From Gonapodya prolifera JEL478 (Eukaryota > Monoblepharomycota > Monoblepharidomycetes > Monoblepharidales > Gonapodyaceae), in the NCBI GenBank assembly GCA_001574975.1, contig KQ965745.1, positions 1 through 64,000 on the forward strand: a stretch of DNA of 64,000 bases, read 5' to 3'. The notes below the pieces were generated by a model. The model did no database searches. It was given only the letters and a program-made list of their open reading frames with translations, and was not told where the DNA came from. The translations under genes were made by a program, and so were the position numbers. Below are positions 21,460 to 30,919 of this stretch, piece after piece (the stretch's first letter is position 1; each line of letters opens with the position of its first letter).

Positions 21460-21509
21460 CCGACTGATGCGAGATGAAGGTAGTCCTGCACGAATAACAC
21501 CGTGAATTC
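21442..21509 (+). terminator. Perfect 16-bp inverted repeat spanning the stop codon
   Basis: GAATTCACGGTGTTAT (21442-21457) is followed 36 nt later by its exact reverse complement ATAACACCGTGAATTC (21494-21509). The left arm includes the last codons and first base of the TAG stop of the SH3 gene. It could fold as an RNA hairpin at the 3' end. Its role is unknown; it is listed as terminator-like only by position. Confidence 0.6.
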
Positions 21510-21757
21510 GAATCAAACCATGGTTTTGCCGGAGCAGAGCGCTTACAGACATAGTAATATAATTGCATGGATACCAACCTGATGGCGATGTTCGATTACC
21601 AAACGAACGTGAAGAATCGAAGCACAATCCGAATACAATCACATCCGGTATTCACAGTCTCTGCGACAAATCGAAACACGAAAGGCATCATACGCGCAAT
21701 TGTAAAGGGGTTGGGGTGCATTGATGGCAAGCGTTTTTCGGAAATGAGAAGACTTCA

Positions 21758-23027
21758 ATGGGAACCATCTCCGGATCGAAGGCGACTGACCAAGCGATCG
21801 CCGGTTGCTTGTCTGGATCCTTCTCCACTGCGACGCTCCATCCTCTCGATCTGATCAAGACTCGATTTCAAGGTGCCGATGCTCCGCGATTGCGACGCGA
21901 TGTGCTTCTGACGTTTCTTTTTCCATGACACAGTGGACGCATCCCGGCTTCCCCGTCGCGCTTTAGGTGGTACAGTGGACGCGTTCCGGACAATTCTTCG
22001 GTCGGAAGGATGGCGCGGTCTGTATCGAGGTGTCGGTCCGAACCTGCTCGGATCGAGTATGTCTTGGGGACTTTACTTTTACTGGTACCGTTTCGAGTTT
22101 CTTGCATGTCAACGCCAACACTTAGTAAAGTGAAGCGTTAAAGGTACGAAATCTCGAAGACCTGGATTCAAAGTGAGAGCGGAACTCAGTTGGGGACTTC
22201 AGACTATCTACTTGCATCGACCGCGGCCGGTGAGAACGTTCATGTCAATCGCTCCCCGAAGACTTACCGCTACACCGTCAACAGGCCTCGCGACTCAGTT
22301 CTTGACGAATCCCATCTGGGTGGTGAAGACTCGAATGGTCACCCAAAGAGCTACGGACGCAACGAGATATCGCTCCATAATAGGTAAGAAATCAAAGGGT
22401 TCCGCTACGTTATTTATTCTTAACTTTCCTTTGGGTAGACGCTGTCTGGCGAATGTATCGCTCGGAAGGGTTTGGAGCTTTCTACAAGGGAATGGTTCCT
22501 GCGCTTTTGGGTGTATCACACGGGGCAATTCAGTTCACAATATACGAGGAGCTTAAGGGTTTCCGCCGGCGATGGGGCCAAGAGACAATGAATGCGAAAC
22601 CTGTGAGTGCTTCGTGGAACCTTCATACCCGTTGGTGCTCAAATGCACTTCCAAATATTTTAGGGACCCGTCGAATACGTTTTGATGGCGGCTCTTTCGA
22701 AAATTGTCGCTACTGTTGCGACAAGTCCCGCCCAAGTATTAAGAGCCCGGCTTCAGGTTCGTCATTCAAGTTCAGGCAATGTATCGATGCCTCGTAAACT
22801 CACTCTTACTTCTCCTAAAACAGGCGCAACCCGAATACGGCGGAACGTACTCTTCCCTGAGCGACGCATTCGTCAAGCTCCTTCGCAACGAAGGGGTGCG
22901 AGGGTTCTGGAAGGGTTTAGGGCCCAACATATTGCGTGTCCTCCCCAGTACCATGTTGACGTTTGGCATGTACGAGTGGCTTGTAGCCGCGTTCGCGGCC
23001 TTCGAACCGAAAAAGGGTAGGGTGTAG
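21758..23027 (+). CDS. FLX1: Mitochondrial carrier, SLC25A32/Flx1-like (folate/FAD)
   Basis: Seven in-phase exons (21758-21872, 21934-22084, 22144-22229, 22285-22383, 22439-22602, 22664-22756, 22824-23027) give 303 residues, the usual carrier length. Three carrier modules are complete with signature motifs HPLDLIKTRFQ, NPIWVVKTRM and SPAQVLRARLQ. Each is followed by an EGWRGLYRG-type matrix motif (EGFGAFYKGMVP, EGVRGFWKGLGP). The combination SWGLYFYWY, TNPIWVVKTRM and QFTIYEELKGF is typical of the folate/FAD branch (human SLC25A32, yeast Flx1). It would sit in the inner mitochondrial membrane. Substrate is inferred from family resemblance. The intron after KTRFQ is canonical. The gene is convergent with Pwp1, with only about 60 nt between the stop codons. 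Confidence 0.85.
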
Positions 23028-23087
23028 ACTGTACATAACTAAGATGCATTCGATACCACTTTTGATCACACATGTAATATTTCAATG

Positions 23088-25270
23088 TCAATCCTCTTCC
23101 ATTGCATCGCCGTCCTCTTCATCGTCCTCTTCAGAGTCTGACGCGGTCTCTCCGTCACCATCCCCATCCTCTTCGTCCTCCGAGTCGGTCTCCACTTCCT
23201 CCTCCTCTTCCAAGGTGGTGAGCTCTGGTTTCGATGCCTTGCCGGAGACCTATAGGGGTGTGCAGAACTACTTAACGCCTGTTTGATTCACCAAGAGTAA
23301 AGAAATATCAAAATATATGTCCTCGGGGTGTTCTCACGTAAAAGGTGATTTTCATGGGTAGTCAATACGAAGAATTCCAAATAGTTTGTATCATCATCGA
23401 ATCCCACCAAGGTTGTCTTCCAGAACGTCCAGTCGTCGGCACGTCAACTTACCAGGTTCATTCTCTGACCAAACGCCGTCTGCACGGACTCATTCGCGCT
23501 CAAATTCCACACAACAAGCTTCCCGGTGCTCCCGCCAATGGCAACCGTGAGAGGCGTGTCCTGTGTCGGGTCAGGGATAAATGTAGTAGAGAAAACTTTC
23601 CCCTGCGAAAGGTTCAAATATTGCATTAACAAGGCTCAAACCACAAATAAACTCTTTGTGAGACCTACCACTCCGACTTCCTTGGACACCACGCTTTTCA
23701 CGCCCTCTGTACTGACATCCCACACCTTCACGGTCCCATCGTCGCCCCCTGTTACGAGACACCCTCGAACAGATGGACTCATCACCACCGAGCTCGTCGC
23801 ACCATCGTGGGCGTGTAGGGTCCACAGAGGCTTGGTAGTATGTCGTGTGTCGTACGCGATGAGAAGCCCGGCGTCAGTGGAAGCGTAAAGAGTCGTAGGG
23901 GTGTGCGAGTCGAAAAGGATGGATTCAGGATCGGATGGAAGCGTTATCGGCGATGTGGCACCGGGGGACCGTGTATCGAAAAGGTGCACTGAAAAGGATC
24001 TCGAGTCAGGAAACAACCTCGTTTTTCCACCATGTGCTCGCAAACTTTCAGCATACCCTTTTTATCATAGCCCGCAGTCGCAGCGACCGTAGCCTCGGCC
24101 CAGTTCCACTGCACGCACGCCACTTTATCGCGGTGATGCGTATAATTGGACGCCGCACGCGAAGGGTTGTTCAGGTCCCACAGCTTGACAGTTGAGTCGG
24201 CCGATGCGGAAAGGAGGAGATTGCGATGAGATCGGTTGGATGAGAGAGCGAGTACGGCGGCGACGTGGGTGTAAGGGTTTAATTGCTGGAACACGGCAAG
24301 GAGGTTTAGCATATAAGGACACAGGGAGTGAGCACAAAAGCAACTCACGGGTGCGCTGCTCTTCTTCTTCTTCTTTTTCTTTTTCTTGTCCGTTGTCGCG
24401 GCTACATCCTCACCACCGGCTCCCCCTCGATCGTCGCCCAAAATAAGTTCAGGAAAGGCGGCATCAACGACGTCCAGATTCCAAATCTCTATGGTAGGGT
24501 CAAACGTGCCGACCGCGACAAAGTTGCGTCCGCCGACCTTGGAGGCCCCATCAGTTCGCTTGCCAGGTTGAGGGACTGCTGCAGCATCGAAGTCGATCCA
24601 TTCGAGGCACAGAGGAAAGCTCGGAAGCAAGAAATCATGATGTACGTAGAGATTGTCGTGCTCCGATTCGTAGACGTAAACTTCGACGTGAGAAATTTCG
24701 TCTTTGGTCCGTGCCGCTAGTAGAAGATTGTCCGAGGGAAGGATGCGCATGTCATCTTTTTCATCTGGTTCGTCGTCCTCCTCGGCGTCCCCACCAGTGC
24801 CTTTTTCTCGAACCAAGAAGGGATCTTCGGAATCATCGTTGTAGTACTTCAGAGACGAGATGTTGGAGAACAGCCGAGAGCTGCCGGCACCATCCTCCCC
24901 AGTGGCATCTTCACCGGTGTCTTCGGGGGCGTCGGCATCGTATTCGTCCAGGTTGAACTCTGCCAGGTCCGGGTCAGCAGCCCTGCGAACGACCACATGG
25001 TAAGACTCTAGGTTCGCCAGATGATGAGAAAAGATGTAGCCTGTAGCCAACCGGCATAGGCGACGCTTACGTTGCCGTCTCGGTGGTTTCCATCTTGACC
25101 TCCGAGTCGTCCGCCTCCTTCAGGTCACCATCCTCGGCATCACCATCGCCGGTGCCCACCGCCTCCATGGTGCGATTGATGCGCTCATATTCCTCGTCCG
25201 TGAGCTTAAATCGCGATGGAATGGGGGCAGCGACTCCCTTGGGAACGAAGAACAAGGACGAGATGGTCAT
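23088..25270 (-). CDS. PWP1: Periodic tryptophan protein 1 (Pwp1), WD40 ribosome-biogenesis factor
   Basis: The N-terminus MTISSLFFVPKGVAAPIPSR, then LTDEEYERINR, is the Pwp1 signature. Exon 1 splices from GGCAAC to GGCTGCTGACCCGG, giving ..TAADPDLAEFNLDEYD. WD40 blades follow: NLLLSASADSTVKLWDLN, KVACVQWNWAEATVAATAGY, CLVTGGDDGTVKVWDVS and AIGGSTGKLVVWNL. A Lys run near 24365-24390 sits in an exon that reads through. The last exon (about 23250-23088) is a very acidic tail ending EEDDEEDGDAMEED, as in other Pwp1 proteins. Pwp1 acts in nucleolar pre-60S assembly and is linked to growth control of rDNA. A second Met seven codons upstream (25291) is possible, but the 25270 start matches the family. 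Confidence 0.9.
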
Positions 25271-25703
25271 TTTCTCTTTTCCAAAGCTCACTCGACCAAA
25301 GCGCCCAGTTGAACCGATGTCCGCAGGAAGACAAAAGTGAGCTGTGCATGGATTGCGGGAATGTCATCTTTCTACTCTCCGCAGCCAAAAGGCCATCAAA
25401 AGCAAAGTGTCCGAGATGTGGGTGGAGTTAAATTTTTGGAGAGCCATGACATCGTGAGCATCTTTCTTCGCTTAGTAACGCTAAGATTGTAGAATCTCTA
25501 TATTTCATTTGTGTACAGTCAGTGATGTGCAATTCGTAGCCCATACGCCCCTCGTCACTTCTCTCTACACCTGCCCAGAACCCGGTCATGGAAATATCCT
25601 TTGTCTCGCTCTTGCTCCGTCCACTTCCATCAACGAATGAAAGGGCAGTCGCATTTCAGGGCAAGTGCAAACGATGAAATTATCTGTACATCTTTTTTTC
25701 AAA
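25271..25703. other. Short spacer between Pwp1 and Tma20 genes
   Basis: This is the Pwp1 promoter and 3' flank of the Tma20/MCTS1 gene. On the plus strand, about 25314-25460 could encode a tiny product in two mutually exclusive ways (a spliced MSAGRQ.. peptide, or an unspliced CMDCG..CPRCG zinc-ribbon-like text). Neither is convincing, so no gene is called. Confidence 0.4.
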
Positions 25704-27054
25704 TTACTCGTTCAGCCTCGTGAATTTCCACAGTCCGTCGCCCACGCAGTGCAGGGACTCGATGGCGACTGGGGAGCGATAGAGGGAGGGGACGGAGACG
25801 TTTTAGGGACGGATCGTGAGGCGATAAGAAGGGGAGCAATACTCACTTCCTTTATTTATTCTCCGACTGTTCAGAAGGTTAAGGGACGAAGACCGCGACG
25901 GGGCGAAGTGCGAAAATTAGCTCGTGTGTCGGCTTTGGGGAGAACTCGTCCACATCTCACGCAATGGTTTCCTCAAGTAGTCCGAGTGCGGATTGGAAAG
26001 GTTGCGAGACTCGCACACCGCTTCGACAAACTCAATTCTCCCAGTTCCTTCATTTCGGGTGCTGCGACACTTCTCGCCCCACCTACCCCAGCGTCCGGCT
26101 TACACCCATGGGTTGACTCTGGTTCCACTCTCATGCTCGATTCGACTGAATCTCCCTCCCATTCCTGTCCAACGCCAGTCATGTCTCACATCTACACTGC
26201 TTTCCCGCTACACCCGACTTCCTGACGAACCACAACCCTCCCCCCCCGCCCCCCTCCCCCCGGCTACTCACATCTCGTCCGTGCTCATTTCCAGCAGCCC
26301 GACCGCGAGCGCGTGCTCCTTTCCCTCGGCGTACACGGCGACAGGCGCGCCCTTTTCGAGACTCTGTGCAGGCATTGTGGCGCCCTTGGACGTCAGACCG
26401 GGTGCCATGATGTTCGCGCCCGAGAGGATGAACTTGATGGCGCCCTTGTCGGCGCGGAGGATGGGGAGGATGTCGGGGTCTGGGAGGGGGAGTCAGTATG
26501 CGAGAGAAACGGGGGGGAANGGAACGTACATTGGTGGAGGAGTTTGAGGTGGGGGAGGTAGGGGCCGTCCTAGAAGGGAGGATGCTGGTAAGAATGGGAA
26601 ATGGAGATACCGCGGAGGAAAACGACGAGGTACGCACGTAGTGGTTGAAGAAGAGGACCTCGCTGTCGACAACGACGAGGTTGACGTGCTCGTGGCTGCG
26701 TGGACAAACAAGCAGACATGTGGGAGTGGTATGAGTATTTGTAAAGCGAGGAGGAACAAAGCAAGAGAGCTGAGAGCACACCACCATACCATTTCACGAG
26801 GATCATTGGTGCCTTCTTGGGCAAGAGTTCATCGATGAAGGGGGACAGCGCGGGGTACGTGTCTGCGATTTTCTGCCTGATTGCGCGTTGGACGGATCCC
26901 TTGACCTGGCTCTGGGATGCGATATGGTCCTTGACTTCGAAGCTGGGACAGAGCGACGAGGACAGAGAAAGAGGGTCAAAATAAGATTCGGATTTCGAGG
27001 AAGCAGCAGAGTCGGAACCAGACAATGCGAAATGATTTCCCACCGTTTGAGCAT
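25704..27054 (-). CDS. TMA20: MCTS1/Tma20 PUA-domain translation factor
   Basis: Exon 1 is tiny (MLKR at 27054), then FEVKDHIASQSQVKGSVQRA, IADTYPALSPFIDELLPKK and HEHVNLVVVDSEVLFFNH. Next come the PUA-domain core DKGAIKFILSGANIMAPGLT and EGKEHALAVGLLEMSTDE. A small exon reads RRINKG, and the last exon is AIESLHCVGDGLWKF. The order and spacing match human MCT-1 throughout (INKGIGIENIHYLNDGLW at the end). The family partners with density-regulated protein (DENR/Tma22) to recycle 40S subunits and aid reinitiation. Total length is about 180 residues, as usual. The intron between STDE and RRINKG is about 420 nt, unusually long here. One ambiguous base (N at 26520) lies in an intron. Confidence 0.9.
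26520..26520. other. Single ambiguous base
   Basis: One N after a G/A run inside an intron of the Tma20 gene shows this is a draft sequence. Confidence 0.95.
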
Positions 27055-27646
27055 GACTGGAGATATCTGAAGAGAGGGTGACCACAGCGCGATCACTCCA
27101 ACACTGAGTCTGCGCACTCGATTTCGCTCTCTCTTGATTATTTCCCTCTTTGCAGAGGGCGCTCCTTGCGTCCGATATCAACCGTTTCCAGGTACACATC
27201 TCACACTCTCCAAGTGAAACAATACAAAGCTATGGCTGTGTGTCGTCACTAATTCCAGACCAAATGGTTGGTGGATTAATGGTGGAGGATGGAAGAAAAA
27301 AAATGTTTGGGATTGATAGTGAAAACATAAATTTGGTTTTGACCCGGAGAAGATACAACAAGCTATGCTGCACCCTTTGGATGAGTGACTGGCATCGCTC
27401 AGCTAAGGAATGTGAGAGGTGCCCTCCTCCGCTTGATTCACCTAAGGTGGTACTCTGTCCATGTCTTCTTGTTTGCAAAACTCTTTGTTGTCAATTTTAC
27501 AATTGGCCACTCACGGTGCGTCCAAATTCTCACTCTGTCTGGGCGCCCACATCGGAGAACTTGTACCAACGGGGCACCGGTATCCTGGAACAAGTGCCAG
27601 ACGGCGGCGGAAGCGGTGAAGCGTCACCAGTAGAGCCCGGGAACAG
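27055..27646. other. Spacer; probable unseen 5' exon of ankyrin-SH3 gene
   Basis: This holds the promoter of the Tma20 gene. The first exon of the plus-strand ankyrin-SH3 gene probably lies here, since its reading frame opens only through an acceptor near 27646. One candidate is an ATG at about 27384 (MSDWHRSAKECE..), but the junction could not be fixed. Confidence 0.35.
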
Positions 27647-28773
27647 TGGACGGATGTGACCATCAAGGACTGGCGTCTCATTGAAGCTATAGAAACCCAG
27701 ACCATTGATCTTGTCAAAAAGATGTTGGCCAATGGGGCAAGTGCTAATTCAAGGAAGAAAGTGACGCAGACACAGACAATTGATGGAAAGACCATTGCCA
27801 ATACGGCGGAGTGCGAGTCGGTGCTGGCGCTGGCTATTATTGGTGGTCACGTGGGTTTGCCAAGGTGCTGTTGGAAGGTGGTGCTGAACCTAGTCGAGGA
27901 GTAGAGTGGAAGATTCCACACTGCTACAATTTCTCCGACAAGACCAGTTGGGATGGCAGGTGCTGGATCCCAATTGTGACATGGCCCTCGGCCCTTGCGC
28001 TGGCGCTGCCTCAGCTTGGAAAATCATCAATGATTGATGGTTCTTGTAAAGGTGATTATTACGATTGGATCAAAGGTATTGCCTTGAACCTCGTTGGTGG
28101 CAAGTTCATCATCAGCAAGCCTGGTGGGGAAGTGAACATCAATAGTCCGCAGAAGGGCACGGATGTTTACATCGAGGTCAACCACCAACCCCGTCTGGAC
28201 ATGGTCGCAACCCTGCACTCTCAACTCACCAAAGCCACAACCCGCATCGCCGCGCTTGAGCGCACCGTGGCGCTGCTTCAGCAGTCTGGGTCTGCGTCGC
28301 ACCAGGGCCAGGCGCAGACCCTCCTGCCACCGATCGACGTCAAGAAGGTCATGCATGTCGTCGCGGACTACGCACCAATCCAGGGGGACGAGATCGAGCT
28401 GGCGGTTGGGCAGGTGGTGTTCTGTAACTTGCAGTATCATGATGGGTGGTGTCAAGTGAGTGTGGGAAGATGTGTTGTTGACATGCCCTTGCCCACAAAC
28501 TAACCTTCGGCCGTCCTCGTCCCTCAGGGCATGAACACCATCACCAGGGCGTCCGGGTACTTCCCCATGTCGCAAGTCTCATCCAACCCGACGCCATCTC
28601 CCAGCGCGCCGCCGTTCACGACGCGGATGGACTCAATCAAGTGCCGTGGCGCGCCCCCATCCCCGCCGTTGAGCCAACGCGCGGTGTACACGCAGTTCCA
28701 ACCAAGTGGATCATACAGGAGGCAGACCCCGCCGAGTACGAGAAATGTGGCCAATGTGAGAGGGCCCGTGTGA
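27647..28773 (+). CDS. Ankyrin-repeat / coiled-coil / SH3 protein, frameshifted
   Basis: The N-terminal part carries ankyrin-like text: DWRLIEAIETQTIDLVKKML, ANGASANSRKKV, then VLALAIIGGHVGFAKVLLEG. The last segment is read only if the frame moves by one base near 27857, where one base appears missing. After a spacer comes a predicted coiled coil (LHSQLTKATTRIAALERTV), then an SH3 domain split by an intron at about 28456-28527: VVADYAPIQGDEIELAVGQ, YHDGWCQ, then RASGYFPMSQV. The tail is Pro/Ser-rich. The protein would be a cytoplasmic adaptor binding Pro-rich ligands. The frameshift may be a sequencing error or an early pseudogene. The first exon is not located. Confidence 0.65.
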
Positions 28774-30024
28774 AGGAGGGGTGTGGACGCTTGGGCGGGT
28801 GTGGGGAGTGGGCCGTGGGGAGTGGGTTTTAGAAGTTATGTTGGGTGCGTGGTGGAAAGGACATGACGTACTGTGGTGTACATTTGTAGCTCCCTTTCAT
28901 AGCAGTTGTAAATTGATGTCTTAAGAGTGATACAGAGTACCATTCGTCGTTGGCCACATTGTTCGTCCTGCATGTACACATGGCTCCAAAGCGGGACGCG
29001 AACTGCACTGCACAACAACGCAGCCCACTCACACCACCCTTGACGCCTCCACATCAACGCCTACCCGCCGCAACCACTCCAGTCCACGGAGGATGGCGCG
29101 TGACGGATGGTGCACGTCGTCTCAGGGCAGGCCCGAACGGCCATGCTGGACGCAGGAGGACCGCTCGAGGAGGTGGAAGGAAGGGAGCAAGGGGGGGATC
29201 GGTGCGAGAGAAGAAGCCACCGCTCGTGGCGAGGGCAGTGTGCGCCGTCTTGTGGTGGTGTCGCTCCAACGGTCCGATACTCCTCCGTCATGATCCCCAT
29301 CCCTCCACCCCACCCCCAGCCCGGTCTCCGTGCACACCTTTCCCCGCTCTACACGCTATCCTCGCATCCTCTCTAGAACCCTCTCCCAACCTCATCCCAT
29401 CCCACTCCGCGCACACGTCGAGCACTCTCACACTCACTCCCGGCACCCACGCAGCTTATTCGCCTGTACCGAGGCCTCCTCGGAATCAGGGGGTAAGGGG
29501 TTCTGCAGAGTGCCCGTACCAACGAGTTCCCACCGAGGCCTCACTAACGTCTCGGACACGGCGGCAGGTGGTGGGGGTGTTACTCGCCGAACTTATGCGT
29601 GCGTCAGTGTGTCGGTGTGGTGCCTTTCGCGTCCATCACGCGCAACATGCGTTGGCTGTAGATTCGAGCGCTCAGACGACGTGAGGTGGATTCGGACAGA
29701 GAGAGCTCGCCAGAGTTTCATACTCAAAAGCATTGTAATGGCGAGTACAGGTACAGATAGTGGCTTAAGTACATTGTATGGCCCGGACGACATTGCCTCC
29801 TTGAATGCTCTGAAACAGAACCTAGAACCATCAGTAGGGTCACAGTTGAGAGCTGGAAACGGCTCACGCAACGTTTTAAGGTGCTCACCTGGTATTGTGA
29901 ATCTACGGGACTGTTGAATTCATAATGGTTGCAACGGAATGCAAAGAGGTCCACTGTCGAGTGTTCAAATTCCAAGTTAATTTCCAGATTCGATCCAACA
30001 CGTCAGGAAAACACTCCTCCGCAT
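28774..30024. other. Intergenic region without a supported gene
   Basis: Several open frames overlap in the GC-rich part (28950-29690) on both strands, but none shows a domain or splice logic. A short ATG-started frame at 29738-29917 (MASTGTDSGLSTLYGPDDIA..) has protein-like composition but is only 59 codons and unrecognised. Confidence 0.35.
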
Positions 30025-30244
30025 TCACAGAATAGTCCAAGAGCCATCATATCCAACGGTCCATGATATTCTCTTGTGCCACCTTGTAGATCCAGGAGAC
30101 TTGCCGAACGACACCTTACCCGTTGCTGCGAAGTCACCTACACAACCACACGCGAAAGCAATATGAGCTCTCATTGCCGACGCGTCAAAAGAAGAGAATG
30201 AACTCACCCATCCGTGAACTCATTGAGGCGATAACCCTGCACAT
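30025..30244 (-). CDS. Possible small two-exon gene
   Basis: An ATG at 30244 (MCRVIASMSSRM) splices from a GTGAGT donor at 30207 to an acceptor at 30138 in phase. It continues GDFAATGKVSFGKSPGSTRW to a stop at 30025, 49 residues in all. Canonical splice sites and phase support it; the small size and lack of any family weaken it. It could be an exon pair of a longer gene. Confidence 0.25.
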
Positions 30245-30919
30245 CTTCGACGATATTCAGCGAGGGTCAAACCGTTTGGTTCGACAAAGAGGATTTCGAT
30301 GGAGCTTTACAGCTCTCGTGACAGCCGTCTGGTACTTTCGAAGGGGATCCCCTCCCTCCGGGTCCCCGCGGTCCCCGGAGCAGGCTCTATGCGTGGAGAC
30401 ACTCGCAGGCGGTCGCTCATGACCCCTCTGTCACTCGCAACGAAGGGACGTCGACATTCCAGGCCAGGGCGACAGCGATTTGAACTGGCTGGACGCGCGC
30501 CCCCCACCCTTGCTTGTGGTTTTTGCCCAAGCGCTGCATGTCCCGCTTATCGCAAGCCAAGAGGTTGTGTATCACGACGAAGAGACCAGAGTCCGACAGC
30601 ACGGTCTGAAAGAGGGCATAGTGAGGACAGGCCGCAAAGCTACTGAAACGGGCGGGACGGGGTTTGCCTGTGTTGCATCTGATTGGTGGTTGAGGAACCG
30701 CCGCATAAAAAAAAGGACTTAAAAAGTGAACTTCATAACTTGCGAAAGCAGACGTGGAAAGATGGTAAATGCTTTAATTTCTGATATTTAATTTTCTCCG
30801 GAAATGCACAATGTGATTGGGAGAAAGTTTCCTTTTGTGGTATAATGTAATGTATGTTTCTCATTTTGGGCAGGGCAGCAGGTCACTAGGACCGCAAGTT
30901 TATCAGACGTCTCCCAACC
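30245..30919. other. Intergenic, nothing firm
   Basis: A minus-strand open stretch at about 30602-30420 (FVVIHNLLACDKRDMQRLG..) looks mildly protein-like but has no clear start or splice context. No repeat is seen. Confidence 0.35.

Noticed and set aside
25314-25460. A small plus-strand zinc-ribbon-like text (CMDCG then CPRCG) upstream of Pwp1, reminiscent of an RPA12-type N-terminus
   Set aside because: No proper start, no downstream exons with the matching second ribbon, and an equally good spliced reading in another frame gives a different peptide. Too short to call.
28950-29684. Long open frames on both strands in GC-rich sequence
   Set aside because: GC-rich DNA gives long chance frames; no domain, start or splice structure singles one out.
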